Shown here piece after piece: positions 21,227 to 30,738 of a stretch of 38,543 nucleotides of DNA. Origin of the DNA: a virus; the IMG/VR virus record IMGVR_UViG_3300035698_012907, positions 1-38,543 of that record; one strand, given 5' to 3'. A program made the position numbers and the translations under genes. The notes under the pieces are model-generated. The model saw only the letters and a program-made list of their open reading frames with translations. It was not told where the DNA came from and searched no databases. The stretch's first letter is position 1. Each line of letters begins with the position of its first letter.

Positions 21227-22039
21227 ATGAAAGTTGAAGATATTAAAGAAGATGTTGTTTTAGATTCTGTTAAAGAACAGTCTAAGGTTATACCAAAAAA
21301 ATCAGAAGGTATTGTTGTTAAATCAGAAGAGAATTATTTTCCGGTTGATGATATACCATCTAAATATAAGATGTATCCAGAAGGAACTAAAATAATTGGA
21401 AGACCCTTAAAAGTTTTAGAATGTAAGAAACTTGCTAATATTAATAGTAGTAATGTTAATTATGTGATAAATGAAATACTTAGATCTTCTATTAAAGGTA
21501 TTAGAGTTGAAGATATTTTAACTGGTGATAAACTTTATCTTATTTTTTGGTTAAGAGCTAATACATATAGAGAGAGTGGATATGAAATAGATTTTATTTG
21601 TCCAAAATGTAATAAAGAAAGTAGTTATGAGTTTGGTTTGGATATGTTAGAGATTAATGATTTAGGTGAATTTGAAGATTCGGTATTATTAAGTGATAGT
21701 ACTCTTATTAATACTAAATTAACAACTATTGCAGATGAAGAAAAACGTGATAATTTTGTTACAAAATATGGTGTGATGATTAAAGATATTGATGAAGAAA
21801 TTGTAGAAGAAGCAATTCAAATAACAGCTATTAATGGTAAGGAATTGAGTCTTTATGAAATATATAATTATTTGATAGAATCACCACAGATATATACACA
21901 AATACATAGTCATTTAGAAAAACAAAGTTTTGGTATATTACCAATTATGAAAGTAGGTTGTGATGCTTGTGGGGGCGATGTGCCAATTGGCATTACGTTT
22001 CGAGGCCAAACGTTTCTTCCCACTTATAGAGGCAGATAA
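21227..22039 (+). CDS. tail assembly chaperone / gp26-like baseplate factor, upstream frame, 270 aa
   Basis: The protein has an acidic start, a helical middle (RPLKVLECKKLANINSSNVN) and a zinc ribbon made of FICPKCNKESS (near 124-134) and VGCDACGGD (near 244-252). This layout resembles gp26-type proteins found before the tape measure in T4-like phages. The gene lies directly before an overlapping second frame and the tape-measure candidate, the position of tail-assembly chaperones G/GT. At 21971 the sequence GGGGGCGA occurs in phase with a -2 shift into the overlapping frame. Unshifted it ends FRGQTFLPTYRGR; shifted it would make a 330-residue fusion. Confidence 0.75.
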   Translation: MKVEDIKEDVVLDSVKEQSKVIPKKSEGIVVKSEENYFPVDDIPSKYKMYPEGTKIIGRPLKVLECKKLANINSSNVNYVINEILRSSIKGIRVEDILTGDKLYLIFWLRANTYRESGYEIDFICPKCNKESSYEFGLDMLEINDLGEFEDSVLLSDSTLINTKLTTIADEEKRDNFVTKYGVMIKDIDEEIVEEAIQITAINGKELSLYEIYNYLIESPQIYTQIHSHLEKQSFGILPIMKVGCDACGGDVPIGITFRGQTFLPTYRGR

Positions 22040-22217
22040 AATACTGGAGATAAGTTATGAACTTGCTAAATTTTTTAATTGTAGTCCCTTCGGATTTGAT
22101 GATGTTGATTTTTTTGAATTTAATTGGATGTATGAAAAACTTATTACTGATATGGAACAACAAAAACCTGGAAACCAACAAAGCATAATGGCATTAGCTA
22201 ATATGATGGGACAATAA
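21960..22217 (+). CDS. tail assembly chaperone extension reached by -2 frameshift, 80-85 aa
   Basis: The frame is open from a GTG at 21960, but the more likely entry is a ribosomal -2 shift at 21971-21978, giving ACGG-AMCQLALRFEAKRFFPL and then IEADKILEISYELAKFFNCS, FGFDDVDFFEFNWMYEKL. Such a helical extension with RFFPLIEAD and a FDD-W-M-Y motif I recall as the C-terminal part of T4-like chaperone/baseplate proteins. It overlaps the upstream frame by 80 bp and ends 1 bp before the next start. An internal start is possible at the ATG 21978, though no good binding site precedes it other than the GGGGG itself. Confidence 0.7.
   Translation: MMLVGAMCQLALRFEAKRFFPLIEADKILEISYELAKFFNCSPFGFDDVDFFEFNWMYEKLITDMEQQKPGNQQSIMALANMMGQ
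21971..21978 (+). promoter_or_regulatory. candidate -2 ribosomal frameshift site GGGGGCGA
   Basis: In the upstream frame this reads GGG GGC GAT. After a -2 shift the ribosome continues GCG ATG TGC, which is exactly the frame of the 21960-22217 extension. The same octamer is, as I recall, the -2 slippery site of the phage Mu tail-assembly chaperone genes. Confidence 0.72.
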
Positions 22218-22218
22218 A

Positions 22219-23703
22219 ATGGCGAATAAACCGATAAGAAATGCTAAAGATATAGCTGATGATATGCCTGTTACACCTAAATCTAAAAAGGGATTTTTGC
22301 GTGTTAAAGATGTTGCTACAGAAGCTGCTGTTAGTAGTTCTTTAACATTAAAAAAGATTTTAGATGTTAATAGTAAAATGGGAAAATCTATTCTTAGTGG
22401 TTTTGGTGGTAAAGGTATATTTGGTGGTTTAGCTAGTTTTTTTGGATCTGATAGTTTTTTAAAGGTTATGGGTGTAGCTGGTGTTGCTTTTTGGTCAGGA
22501 TCTAATATATTTAAATTAATAGATTCTGTTAAAGAATTAATATCTAGTAATGAGAACGCTAAACGAATTGGTGAAGCTACTACATCATCTCTTGTTGCAG
22601 GTGCAGATAAACAGTCTAAAAGAATGAATCTTACTATTGAGCAATCTGCTATTAATAAACAATTAACAACAGAAACTAAAGATTTAATAGATTCATTAAG
22701 TGAGGCTAATAGAAAAGGTACAACTAGTATACTTAGAACAACTGTTGGTATATTAGCAGAACCAACAAGATGGCTTGCTAAAGGATTTGCTAAATTAACA
22801 AAAAATCAAGAATTAGCTAGTGAAATGACGGCTAAAAAAGTTAGTGATGTTCTTGATGAGGTAGTTACAGGAATAGAATTACGAAAAATATCTAAAAAAT
22901 ATGATATACCAACTGCTGGTGTTAGTAATGTTGATACTGAAAAGAGATTATATGATGAATTAGCTTTTAAGCAAAATCAAAGAAGAAATATGTTAGTAGA
23001 TTGGGGTGGTAAAGGAACTAAAGTTAGTAATGTTAAACCTAATGATAGTTCTGATATTAATTCTGGTGTTATTAATATTAAAGATATGATAAAAGAAAAT
23101 GAAGGTTTTAGAGAAAAATCATATCCAGATGCACATGGTAGATCGATTGGGTTTGGTCATTTTATTAAAAAGGGTGAAGATGAATTATTAAAAGGTAAAA
23201 TAACTAGAGGAAAGGCTGTTAAATTATTTGAAGCGGATTATAAAGATGCAGAAAAAAATGCTAGAAAATTCCCTGGATTTAATAAATTAAAACCTGGAGC
23301 TAAAGCTGTTGTTATAGATATGATGTATAATATGGGATATGACCGTTTTAATCCAAAAAAATGGAAAAATCTTGCTAGAGGTGTATCAACACAAAATTAT
23401 GGTTTAATATCAAAATCTATATCTAGTTCATTATATAGCACTCAAGTTCCAGATAGGGCAGCTAAAAACAAAGGTATATTAAGAGATAATGATATATCTT
23501 TGATGTCAACACCAACACAGCAAGTTGCTGATAATGGCGCTATATCTAAAAAACATGTTCCTACTATTGATAATGGTATTAATAAGTTTCTTGGTATATT
23601 TATAAAAGAAATGGGACAATTAGGCGGTATTATTAAAAGATCATTAGAACAAAATAAAATTGAATTTGTTAGTAGAACTATTATAAATGATAAAAAGAAT
23701 TAG
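22219..23703 (+). CDS. tape measure candidate with embedded T4-lysozyme-like domain, 494 aa
   Basis: Directly behind the chaperone pair, the place of the tape measure. Residues 50-110 include a Gly-rich, hydrophobic stretch (ILSGFGGKGIFGGLASFF, then FLKVMGVAGVAFW) typical of tape-measure membrane segments. From about 285 to 390 a GH24 muramidase domain is visible: Glu295 in KENEGF, Asp304 in SYPDAHG, Ser309 in RSIGFGH (T4 lysozyme has Glu11, Asp20, Thr26), later DMMYNMG. The enzyme would cut peptidoglycan during DNA entry. If it is the tape measure, 494 residues predict a short tail, about 70-75 nm at 0.15 nm per residue. It starts after a one-base gap. Confidence 0.75.
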   Translation: MANKPIRNAKDIADDMPVTPKSKKGFLRVKDVATEAAVSSSLTLKKILDVNSKMGKSILSGFGGKGIFGGLASFFGSDSFLKVMGVAGVAFWSGSNIFKLIDSVKELISSNENAKRIGEATTSSLVAGADKQSKRMNLTIEQSAINKQLTTETKDLIDSLSEANRKGTTSILRTTVGILAEPTRWLAKGFAKLTKNQELASEMTAKKVSDVLDEVVTGIELRKISKKYDIPTAGVSNVDTEKRLYDELAFKQNQRRNMLVDWGGKGTKVSNVKPNDSSDINSGVINIKDMIKENEGFREKSYPDAHGRSIGFGHFIKKGEDELLKGKITRGKAVKLFEADYKDAEKNARKFPGFNKLKPGAKAVVIDMMYNMGYDRFNPKKWKNLARGVSTQNYGLISKSISSSLYSTQVPDRAAKNKGILRDNDISLMSTPTQQVADNGAISKKHVPTIDNGINKFLGIFIKEMGQLGGIIKRSLEQNKIEFVSRTIINDKKN

Positions 23704-23711
23704 GAGATATA

Positions 23712-24686
23712 ATGGCAGATATAACATCAAATTTAAATAAATTTGATACATTAAATGTATTTAATAAATCTTCCTATAAAAAGGCTGTTGATCCTTATAA
23801 GGGTGCATATGGAATTGTTATTACTCCAAATGCTAATAGAACCTTGAGTGGTAAGAAAGATGTTGGTATAAATGGTGTGTTAAAAAATAATTTTCAGTTT
23901 TCTATGAAATCAGATTGGCAATCATTAGGTTTAGATAGTAAAATGACTGGTATGACACCAAATTCTAATTTATTAAAAGCTATTGTGGCTGATATTGGTG
24001 TTGTGGCTAAAGGCGCACATTTAGCTGGAGCTTCGGTTACTAATTCTGGAATGTTTACTAAAAAATATTATAATAATAGTGGTTGGTTGGTTATAAATCC
24101 TGAATTTAGAGTTATGCATTGGAGTGGTAATAAAAATAATTGTGTTAGAGCAGCATATGCTTTATTATCTATGAGTTTACCTAGAATTAATGGTAGTCTC
24201 ACCGTAGAAGAAGCTTTAGGTAGTGCTATATCAAAAGAAGATTTATCTAGTATAAAAAATGCTGCTAATAAATTAGCTAGTATGGGAGCACAGGCATTAG
24301 ATGGTATCGTAGAAGCTGGAGAAGTAGTTGCTGGTGCATTAGGTGTCCCAAAACATTATGTTGAGCTTGTTGGGAAATTAGCTAGTGCTACAGGAAAAGC
24401 TGGAGCTGCTATTGGTTCTGGAATTACCGGAGAACTATTATCAGCTCAAGTAAATTTAACAGAGGCGCCAAGTCCAGTTGATGTTAAAATAGGAAATTAT
24501 TTTAATATTAAGAATATGGTAATTGAAGATGTTCAGGTTGAATTTTCAAAAGAAATGTGTGAGAATGGGCCTTTATATGCTGATTTTACAATGGCTTTAA
24601 GTAGTAGAGAAGCATATGTATTGACTCAAGATGGTATTCCAGGTTTTAGTGTACAACAGCCAACATCTAGAGTTAATTTAACATAG
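23712..24686 (+). CDS. baseplate tail-tube junction protein (gp48/gp54-like), 324 aa
   Basis: Contains a tail-tube-like beta segment at the end: YFNIKNMVIEDVQVEFSKEM, then CENGPLYADFTMALSSREAY, the pattern of gp48/gp54-type proteins that sit on the hub and start tube polymerisation. The middle (residues 165-240) is Ala/Gly-rich and helical. T4 gp54 has 320 residues and gp48 has 364. Only one gene of this type was recognised, so it may do the work of both. It lies 8 bp after the tape measure candidate and before the gp53-like gene. Assignment is from motif and position. Confidence 0.7.
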   Translation: MADITSNLNKFDTLNVFNKSSYKKAVDPYKGAYGIVITPNANRTLSGKKDVGINGVLKNNFQFSMKSDWQSLGLDSKMTGMTPNSNLLKAIVADIGVVAKGAHLAGASVTNSGMFTKKYYNNSGWLVINPEFRVMHWSGNKNNCVRAAYALLSMSLPRINGSLTVEEALGSAISKEDLSSIKNAANKLASMGAQALDGIVEAGEVVAGALGVPKHYVELVGKLASATGKAGAAIGSGITGELLSAQVNLTEAPSPVDVKIGNYFNIKNMVIEDVQVEFSKEMCENGPLYADFTMALSSREAYVLTQDGIPGFSVQQPTSRVNLT

Positions 24687-24696
24687 GGAGATCATA

Positions 24697-25023
24697 ATGT
24701 CTCGTTGGAACAGAACAAATTTTTATGATTCAGCAGAAGTTGATAATAAAATAGAAATAGATTTATTAACTAATTATTATAATTTATATTTTAAAATAAT
24801 TAGACCTATTAATTTTTATACAATTACAAGAGCTGATATACAAAGACCTGATCTTATAAGTATTAAAACATTAGGGGATCAAAGATATTGGTGGATAATA
24901 GCTAAATTAAATCAGATAGATGATATATGGAATGATTTAATTCCTGGTGATATTATAAGTATTCCTAATATACAAGATATTGATGATTTTTTTGTTTCAG
25001 CACGTAAAAAGAGAAATAATTAA
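24697..25023 (+). CDS. 53: baseplate wedge protein (gp53-like), 108 aa
   Basis: Reads MSRWNRTNFYDSAEVDNKIE, later RPDLISIKTLGDQRYWWIIA, then KLNQIDDIWNDLIPGDIISI with P near the end. The order YW-W-I-I, N-x-I-x-D-x-x-x-x-L-x-P-G and I-x-I-P is the signature of the short gp53/LysM-like wedge proteins (compare P2 gpX). T4 gp53 is longer (196). The stop overlaps the next start by one base. It would join the wedge to the hub in the baseplate inner ring. Confidence 0.8.
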   Translation: MSRWNRTNFYDSAEVDNKIEIDLLTNYYNLYFKIIRPINFYTITRADIQRPDLISIKTLGDQRYWWIIAKLNQIDDIWNDLIPGDIISIPNIQDIDDFFVSARKKRNN

Positions 25024-26186
25024 TGGCTATTGATGATACAAGTTATAGACAAAATTTTTATTGTAAAATAAAAATTAACGATTTAGAATTAATACCATCT
25101 AATATTATTAATTGTTCTATTAGACAATGGGCCTTTGATGTATTACCAAGATTAGAATTAACAATAATGGATGATGGTGTTTTGTCAGAATATAAAGTTT
25201 TAAATGATGAAACAAAAATAGAATTTCTGATTGGTAAGAATCCAGATGATGATAATATGATAGATGTTAGTTTTGATTATGAAAATAGCACTACTGATAT
25301 TGTAGGTGATAATAAATATATTATTATAACAATAACAGGATTTCTTAGTACTACATTTGCTTTTTCTCCTGTATATAATAGAGCATTTTCTAATAAATCT
25401 AGTATTGATGTAATACAAAGTATTGCATCTGATATGGGTCTTAATTATAGACAGCCTATATCTTTTAGTACATCAGATATTATGAATTGGATGCAAATAA
25501 ATTTAAATAATATTGATATGATTAAAGAGTGTGTTAAAAGAGGATTTAAACCAAATGACACTTTATTTGCATATGCTGATATTAAAGGAAATTTAAATGT
25601 TAGTTCATTAAAAACAGCAGTTGATTCTAATACTGTTATAAAAGCTAAATATAGTTTATCAAATACAGATACAAATAAGTTAGATGATATTGATAAAAAA
25701 ATATTATGGTTTAATACATATGATATTGTTAATTTTAGTAATTATTTCAATAAGAAAGGTGGTTATGGATCAAGAGCAGATTATTATGATTTAACTCAAA
25801 ATAAGAGTATTGAAATTACTGAAGATTATCACCCATTTATGGATAATAGTAGTAAATCTAATTCTGAAATATCAAAACGAATGGTATTTGGTACTTTAAA
25901 TAATCAAAATGTATTTGATGATTATTTTAGAGCACAAATGCAAAGTTTATATTTTAGACAAACTTTTTTTAATAAATCAGTAGTTATAAATATTAATGCA
26001 TTAGGAGTTGTTGATTTAATGGATAAAGTTGATGTTCAAATTCCATCTATGATAGATAGTATTAATGATGTTTATAGTGGTGAATATATTGTTGGTGGAA
26101 TTTTATTAAATATGGTAAAAGGTAATGTATTAAAGAAAAGACTTTGCTTATATAGAACTGGAACAAATAAATCAGGATTGAATTAA
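25023..26186 (+). CDS. 27: baseplate hub protein (gp27-like), 387 aa
   Basis: Central hub trimer that connects tube and spike. Length 387 against 391 in T4 gp27. Beta-rich, with an early segment NFYCKIKINDLELIPSNIIN and RQWAFDVLPRLELTIMDDG that is typical of hub tube-like domains, and a C-terminal strand pattern YSGEYIVGGILLNMVKGN. The spike gene follows 2 bp later, as expected for a hub/spike pair. No catalytic motif. The call rests on size, beta-rich pattern and order; individual T4 residues are not strongly conserved. Confidence 0.78.
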   Translation: MAIDDTSYRQNFYCKIKINDLELIPSNIINCSIRQWAFDVLPRLELTIMDDGVLSEYKVLNDETKIEFLIGKNPDDDNMIDVSFDYENSTTDIVGDNKYIIITITGFLSTTFAFSPVYNRAFSNKSSIDVIQSIASDMGLNYRQPISFSTSDIMNWMQINLNNIDMIKECVKRGFKPNDTLFAYADIKGNLNVSSLKTAVDSNTVIKAKYSLSNTDTNKLDDIDKKILWFNTYDIVNFSNYFNKKGGYGSRADYYDLTQNKSIEITEDYHPFMDNSSKSNSEISKRMVFGTLNNQNVFDDYFRAQMQSLYFRQTFFNKSVVININALGVVDLMDKVDVQIPSMIDSINDVYSGEYIVGGILLNMVKGNVLKKRLCLYRTGTNKSGLN

Positions 26187-26188
26187 TT

Positions 26189-26959
26189 ATGAATACAGAT
26201 ATTAATAATAAATTAAAATTAAATGATGATGTAAATAGATTATTACAAGAAGTTTTGGATAAAATAGAAAATCCTAAATGGGATAATATTTACACCGGTA
26301 AAGTTGTTAATGTAGATGATCCTGATAAATTAGGTAGAGTTACTATTAGAGTTTTTGGTGTATATGGTGATGAAATAAAAGATAAAGATTTACCATGGGC
26401 TACTCCAGATCAAACTTTTGTAGGATCTAAAATGGGTAATTTTATAGTTCCACCAAAAGGTGCATTAGTACGTATATATTTTGATAATAATGATATATAT
26501 CTACCAATATATACTAGTAAAGCTATTGATAAAAATAATTTGAGTTCTAAGAGACTTACTAATTATCCTAAAAATATGATATTATTTGAAACTGATGAAG
26601 GTGATAGTTTAGAATTAAATAGACAAACAAAAAATTTATTATTTACTCATAATAGTGGAGTAACTATAGAAATAAAAAAGAATAAAAATTTTATGATATC
26701 ACAAGGTGGTCCAACCGGTGCTTCTATTGAAATGGCAAGTAATAAAGCAATTACTATTGATCAAGGTGGTCCAACTGGTGCTTCTATTGAAATGACACCA
26801 ACTGGAACAATTAATATACAAGCTGGACCTTTATCACCAATTAATCTTGGTGGAGCTAAAGCAGTTATGGCGTGTCCGGATATGCAATCGTGTATTATTA
26901 CAGGTGCTCCATTAGCAATTGGAACATTAATTCCAGGGAGTCAAGTAAATGTCCCATAA
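26189..26959 (+). CDS. 5: baseplate central spike (gp5-like) without lysozyme domain, 256 aa
   Basis: After a helical start, an OB-fold reads YTGKVVNVDDPDKLGRVTIR, VFGVYGDE, DLPWATPDQTF and PPKGALVRIYF, the classic gp5/VgrG N-terminal domain. The C-terminal part has a beta-helix-like repeat (QGGPTGASIEM twice with a 20-residue period) and ends with GLN-type strands (ALAIGTLIPGSQVNVP). T4 gp5 is 575 residues with a lysozyme domain between these two; here none is present. A lysozyme domain occurs instead in the tape-measure candidate. It overlaps the fibre gene by 11 bp. Confidence 0.85.
   Translation: MNTDINNKLKLNDDVNRLLQEVLDKIENPKWDNIYTGKVVNVDDPDKLGRVTIRVFGVYGDEIKDKDLPWATPDQTFVGSKMGNFIVPPKGALVRIYFDNNDIYLPIYTSKAIDKNNLSSKRLTNYPKNMILFETDEGDSLELNRQTKNLLFTHNSGVTIEIKKNKNFMISQGGPTGASIEMASNKAITIDQGGPTGASIEMTPTGTINIQAGPLSPINLGGAKAVMACPDMQSCIITGAPLAIGTLIPGSQVNVP
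26702..26795 (+). repeat. 60-bp tandem repeat in the spike gene
   Basis: CAAGGTGGTCCAAC-GGTGCTTCTATTG occurs at 26702 and 26762, exactly 60 bp apart, encoding QGGPTGASIEM twice. It extends the spike beta-helix by one 20-residue turn unit. Confidence 0.75.
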
Positions 26960-29900
26960 TTATAGAACTAACGATTATAGAGAAATAACTGCACTAGCAT
27001 TGGATACTTTAAGTGGTAATTACGGGTTTAATTTTGAAGTGATGCCTAGTCATAAAGTATATGAAATGGCAGTCGCTATTAATGATGGCCAACGAATTAG
27101 TGTGCCTGTTAGAGGCGATGATGGTAGATCTATTAGAATTACAGATTATGATGTTAATATAGATGCTAGAAGTAGTTTAAATTTAATAATAGAATCTATT
27201 GCTGGTAATGTAATGGATTGGGTTACAACAAGTGCCGATTTTAGTATTAGTGGAATGGGAGTTGGTAATAAAGGTTATTTAACAGAATTTATTACTAGTG
27301 CAACTATAGGTAATTCTCCAATATATAATGATGATGGTACTATTAGAATATATAATAGTAGTGTTCAATTAAAATTAGGTGAAAATGCTAATAGTATAAC
27401 AAATTTTGAAGTTACCGATGGATATTTAGATATTACTACATATGGATTTACGGTAAATGATACACAATCAGTTAGTGGTATTAGTATTGATGGTCTATTT
27501 ACAACAAATAGTGATTCAATATTAATGTCAGAAAAGGCTATCAAAACATATGTCGATGTTAATGGTGATATGGGTGGAACATTAACATCTGGTTATATAC
27601 CATATGCTATTGATGTAAATGAATTAGGAGATTCTTCAATATATAATGATGATGGAAATATAGTAATAGGTGCCACATCAACATCTGATAAATTAGAAGT
27701 AGTTGGAGACTTAAGAGTTAATATTAGTGGTGGTAGTAATAGTGGGTATATGAAATATGATACCACAAATAAAGTATTGGAATTAACATCAAATGTTGGA
27801 GATTTTGGTGAGCAATTAACATTAATGACATCAGCAACAAGTGGTGATGATCTTCCAGTGCATTTTACTGGTGTTGAAGATGGATCATTAAATATAGAAG
27901 TTGGTGATGGTGAAGATGGTATAGTTAAAATATATGGTGAGACTGATAATTTAAGTACTGTAAAAAATATGTTACAAATACATAATTTATCTACAGGTTT
28001 AGCTCCAGAAGTTGGTATGGGAGTTGGAATAGGTTTACATATGGAATGGGAACATTCACCACCTATAAAGATGGGAGGAATATCTTCTTTTTTTGTAAAC
28101 CATCAAGCAATACCTCCAAATAATGATTCAATAGCAACAGATTTATATGTTGGTGAGAGTGTACCATTACGGTTACATGATAGTAATGGTTATTTTAAAC
28201 CTGCCTATTTAGCAGAATTTTTTGGTGGTATAGAGGTAGCAGAAAATTTGGCATTAGCAGAAAGTAGTGGGCCGACTACACCTAATGCTAATTATGGATA
28301 TTTATATACAAAAAGTAATCATGCTTTGTATTATACAGATGGTGCTGGTTTAGAATCAAATTTAGTTCCTTCTGTATTAATCCAAACTTTTGCGGAATTA
28401 CAATTAGTGGTTAGTGATGCTAGACATGAATTAGAAATTGTTATTGAAAATGAAATTGTTATTTCTAGTAATTTGGTAATTCCAAATAATTTTAATTTAA
28501 ATTTTTTATCAGATGGTCAATTTACAGTAGATGCTGGAATCTCATTAACAGTTCCTCATTCATATAATTATCCACTTAAATTAATATTTGATGTGACAGC
28601 TGCTAGTTCTGCTATTACGTTTAGTTCTAGAGGAGATTTATATCCACAATGGTTTGGAGCTATGTTTAATGGGACACGTGGAGGAGCTGGAACTAATGAT
28701 ACTCCAGCATTACATTTATGTTTTGCTGCAGCAGTGGCTTCTGGTAGTAGTAATGTAGTGTGTAAAAGGTTTAGTACTTCTAATTATATCAGAATTCACA
28801 CAACTTTAACTATTCCGCGCAATATCTCATTTATTATGGATAGAAAATTAAATTTAATTTATACAGGAAGTAATAACACGGCTGGATGTGTAGTAATTGG
28901 TAGTTCAACATTAGGAACTTCAGCAAAATATAGAATAAGTGTAACTAATAGAGCTACATCTAATTGGGTTTATGATGCTAATATTGGGATTACTGTTTAT
29001 AATAGTAGTAAATCAGATTTTGAAATAAATGTTGGGTATCATACAATTGGAGTTAGATTTATCGCTAATGCTTTACCTGTGGCACATAATAAAGTTTTAA
29101 TTAGGGCTATTAGTAGTTGTAGAATAGGTATTGATTTATATTGCATGGGATTACAAGGTGTTATTAATTCTAATATATTTACAGGTGGTTTAATATCATG
29201 TTCTGAAGTTACTAATAACGGTACTGATCGTTATGGTGTTAGGATGATATCATCAGATGGTTTATATAAAAAATCTAATAATAATGTTTTTCATGGTACT
29301 TCTTTTCAGTTAGGTCAAGATGCTGCTCATGATGCTATACCAATTTTGATTGAAGATGGTGAAATGAATAGTTGGTATGATATACGTACAGATTTTTGTG
29401 GTAATTCTTCTAATCGTAATCTTACATGTATATGTAATAATAATTCAGCTGAAAATAGAATTAGAGTAGGATATGGAACTGGTAATTTGATTGAAGATAA
29501 TTCTTTATATCCATCTAATGTATTAAATTTAGCTAGGACAATAAAAAATCAAAATATTTTAGATGTGGTTTTTAGAAAACAAAGGCTTATTGATATAATA
29601 AGAAATAATAATGGTAAAATAAGTGTTCCTGGAATGTATTGGATTGATTCAACTGTTGGAGCTAAAACTTCAGATATTACAACAGCATCAATAACTATTG
29701 GAACTGATTATTTACAACTACCTAGCACACTTGGATTAGGTGTAACTGTAGATACTAGAATACAAAAAGAATTTATAATTCAAGCTTCTACATTAGACGG
29801 TTATCCTGGTAGGTTACGATTTAGACCATATGATACTAGTGGAGTTTTTCTTGATAATACTGATCCTGATATTCCTGTTGTTAGGGGTAATATATTTAGT

Positions 29901-30737
29901 TCGACCCAGTATATTGGTGTAGCTTTTGGGTCTTGTTGGGTACAGGGATCGGATGATACACAGGATTATTTTGTAAAATGTAATAGTAATGTAGAATCTA
30001 TGGATATTTTTATAACTGGAAGTACTGCTGATATAAGATTAATTGGCCTTGAAATAAAATCAGTAGAGCATGCACCTGTTTATAATAATTATGAAAAGGG
30101 GTATGCTATTGTAGATGATGGAGAAAATGTAGTAATAGGAGGTACATCTACTACAGAAAAATTAGATGTCCGTGGTAATTTATTTGTATCTGCAGATGAT
30201 GGGGAACGAGATGATGATTGGGTTGGAGAGTTCTATAATCAAGAAGCAACAGATGGTAGAAGTTATGGAGTATATATACAGGCTGGAAGTACTTCAGGTG
30301 ATTCTGCATTATTAATTAAAAATCATGATGCTGTTAATACAATATTAGATATAAAGGGTGGTGGATCTATAGGAATTGGAACAAGTTCTCCCGATATATA
30401 TAATTTTGCTGCTAGAAATCTAGTGGTATCAGATACTGGTGGCAATGCTGGAATAACAATAGTATCGTCTACAACAGATTCAGGTAGGATATATTTTGCT
30501 GATGGTACAGGATTAGCGGCATATGAGGGTTACGTGACATATGATCACAGTTTAAATTCCTTGAATTTTGGTACTAATAATACACTTAGAATGTCAATTG
30601 ATTCTAGTGGAAATGTTTATATACCATATATGCCTAGTGGTGCGACTCAAGTTGCTTCTGGAGTAGGTATAAATAAGTTATGGCGAACTAGTAGTCATGC
30701 AACTTTACCAGATAATGTGGTTATGATAGGAGCATAA
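26949..30737 (+). CDS. large tail fibre / tailspike protein, 1262 aa
   Basis: The N-terminal 200 residues probably anchor to the baseplate. Around residues 475-640 a pectate-lyase-like beta-helix entrance is seen: repeated beta segments, then LYPQWFGAMFNGTRGGAGTN with TPALHLCFAAAV, the usual start of such tailspike domains, followed by parallel beta-helix-like strands. Repeated motifs SIYNDDGNIVIGATSTSDKL near residue 230 and DDGENVVIGGTSTTEKLDVR near 1055, plus SIGIGTSSPD, are modular fibre sequences. It would bind or cut host surface polysaccharide. No obvious self-cleaving S74 chaperone end is present. It begins inside the spike gene and is followed by a glycosyltransferase-like gene. Confidence 0.8.
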   Translation: MSHNYRTNDYREITALALDTLSGNYGFNFEVMPSHKVYEMAVAINDGQRISVPVRGDDGRSIRITDYDVNIDARSSLNLIIESIAGNVMDWVTTSADFSISGMGVGNKGYLTEFITSATIGNSPIYNDDGTIRIYNSSVQLKLGENANSITNFEVTDGYLDITTYGFTVNDTQSVSGISIDGLFTTNSDSILMSEKAIKTYVDVNGDMGGTLTSGYIPYAIDVNELGDSSIYNDDGNIVIGATSTSDKLEVVGDLRVNISGGSNSGYMKYDTTNKVLELTSNVGDFGEQLTLMTSATSGDDLPVHFTGVEDGSLNIEVGDGEDGIVKIYGETDNLSTVKNMLQIHNLSTGLAPEVGMGVGIGLHMEWEHSPPIKMGGISSFFVNHQAIPPNNDSIATDLYVGESVPLRLHDSNGYFKPAYLAEFFGGIEVAENLALAESSGPTTPNANYGYLYTKSNHALYYTDGAGLESNLVPSVLIQTFAELQLVVSDARHELEIVIENEIVISSNLVIPNNFNLNFLSDGQFTVDAGISLTVPHSYNYPLKLIFDVTAASSAITFSSRGDLYPQWFGAMFNGTRGGAGTNDTPALHLCFAAAVASGSSNVVCKRFSTSNYIRIHTTLTIPRNISFIMDRKLNLIYTGSNNTAGCVVIGSSTLGTSAKYRISVTNRATSNWVYDANIGITVYNSSKSDFEINVGYHTIGVRFIANALPVAHNKVLIRAISSCRIGIDLYCMGLQGVINSNIFTGGLISCSEVTNNGTDRYGVRMISSDGLYKKSNNNVFHGTSFQLGQDAAHDAIPILIEDGEMNSWYDIRTDFCGNSSNRNLTCICNNNSAENRIRVGYGTGNLIEDNSLYPSNVLNLARTIKNQNILDVVFRKQRLIDIIRNNNGKISVPGMYWIDSTVGAKTSDITTASITIGTDYLQLPSTLGLGVTVDTRIQKEFIIQASTLDGYPGRLRFRPYDTSGVFLDNTDPDIPVVRGNIFSSTQYIGVAFGSCWVQGSDDTQDYFVKCNSNVESMDIFITGSTADIRLIGLEIKSVEHAPVYNNYEKGYAIVDDGENVVIGGTSTTEKLDVRGNLFVSADDGERDDDWVGEFYNQEATDGRSYGVYIQAGSTSGDSALLIKNHDAVNTILDIKGGGSIGIGTSSPDIYNFAARNLVVSDTGGNAGITIVSSTTDSGRIYFADGTGLAAYEGYVTYDHSLNSLNFGTNNTLRMSIDSSGNVYIPYMPSGATQVASGVGINKLWRTSSHATLPDNVVMIGA

Positions 30738-30738
30738 T

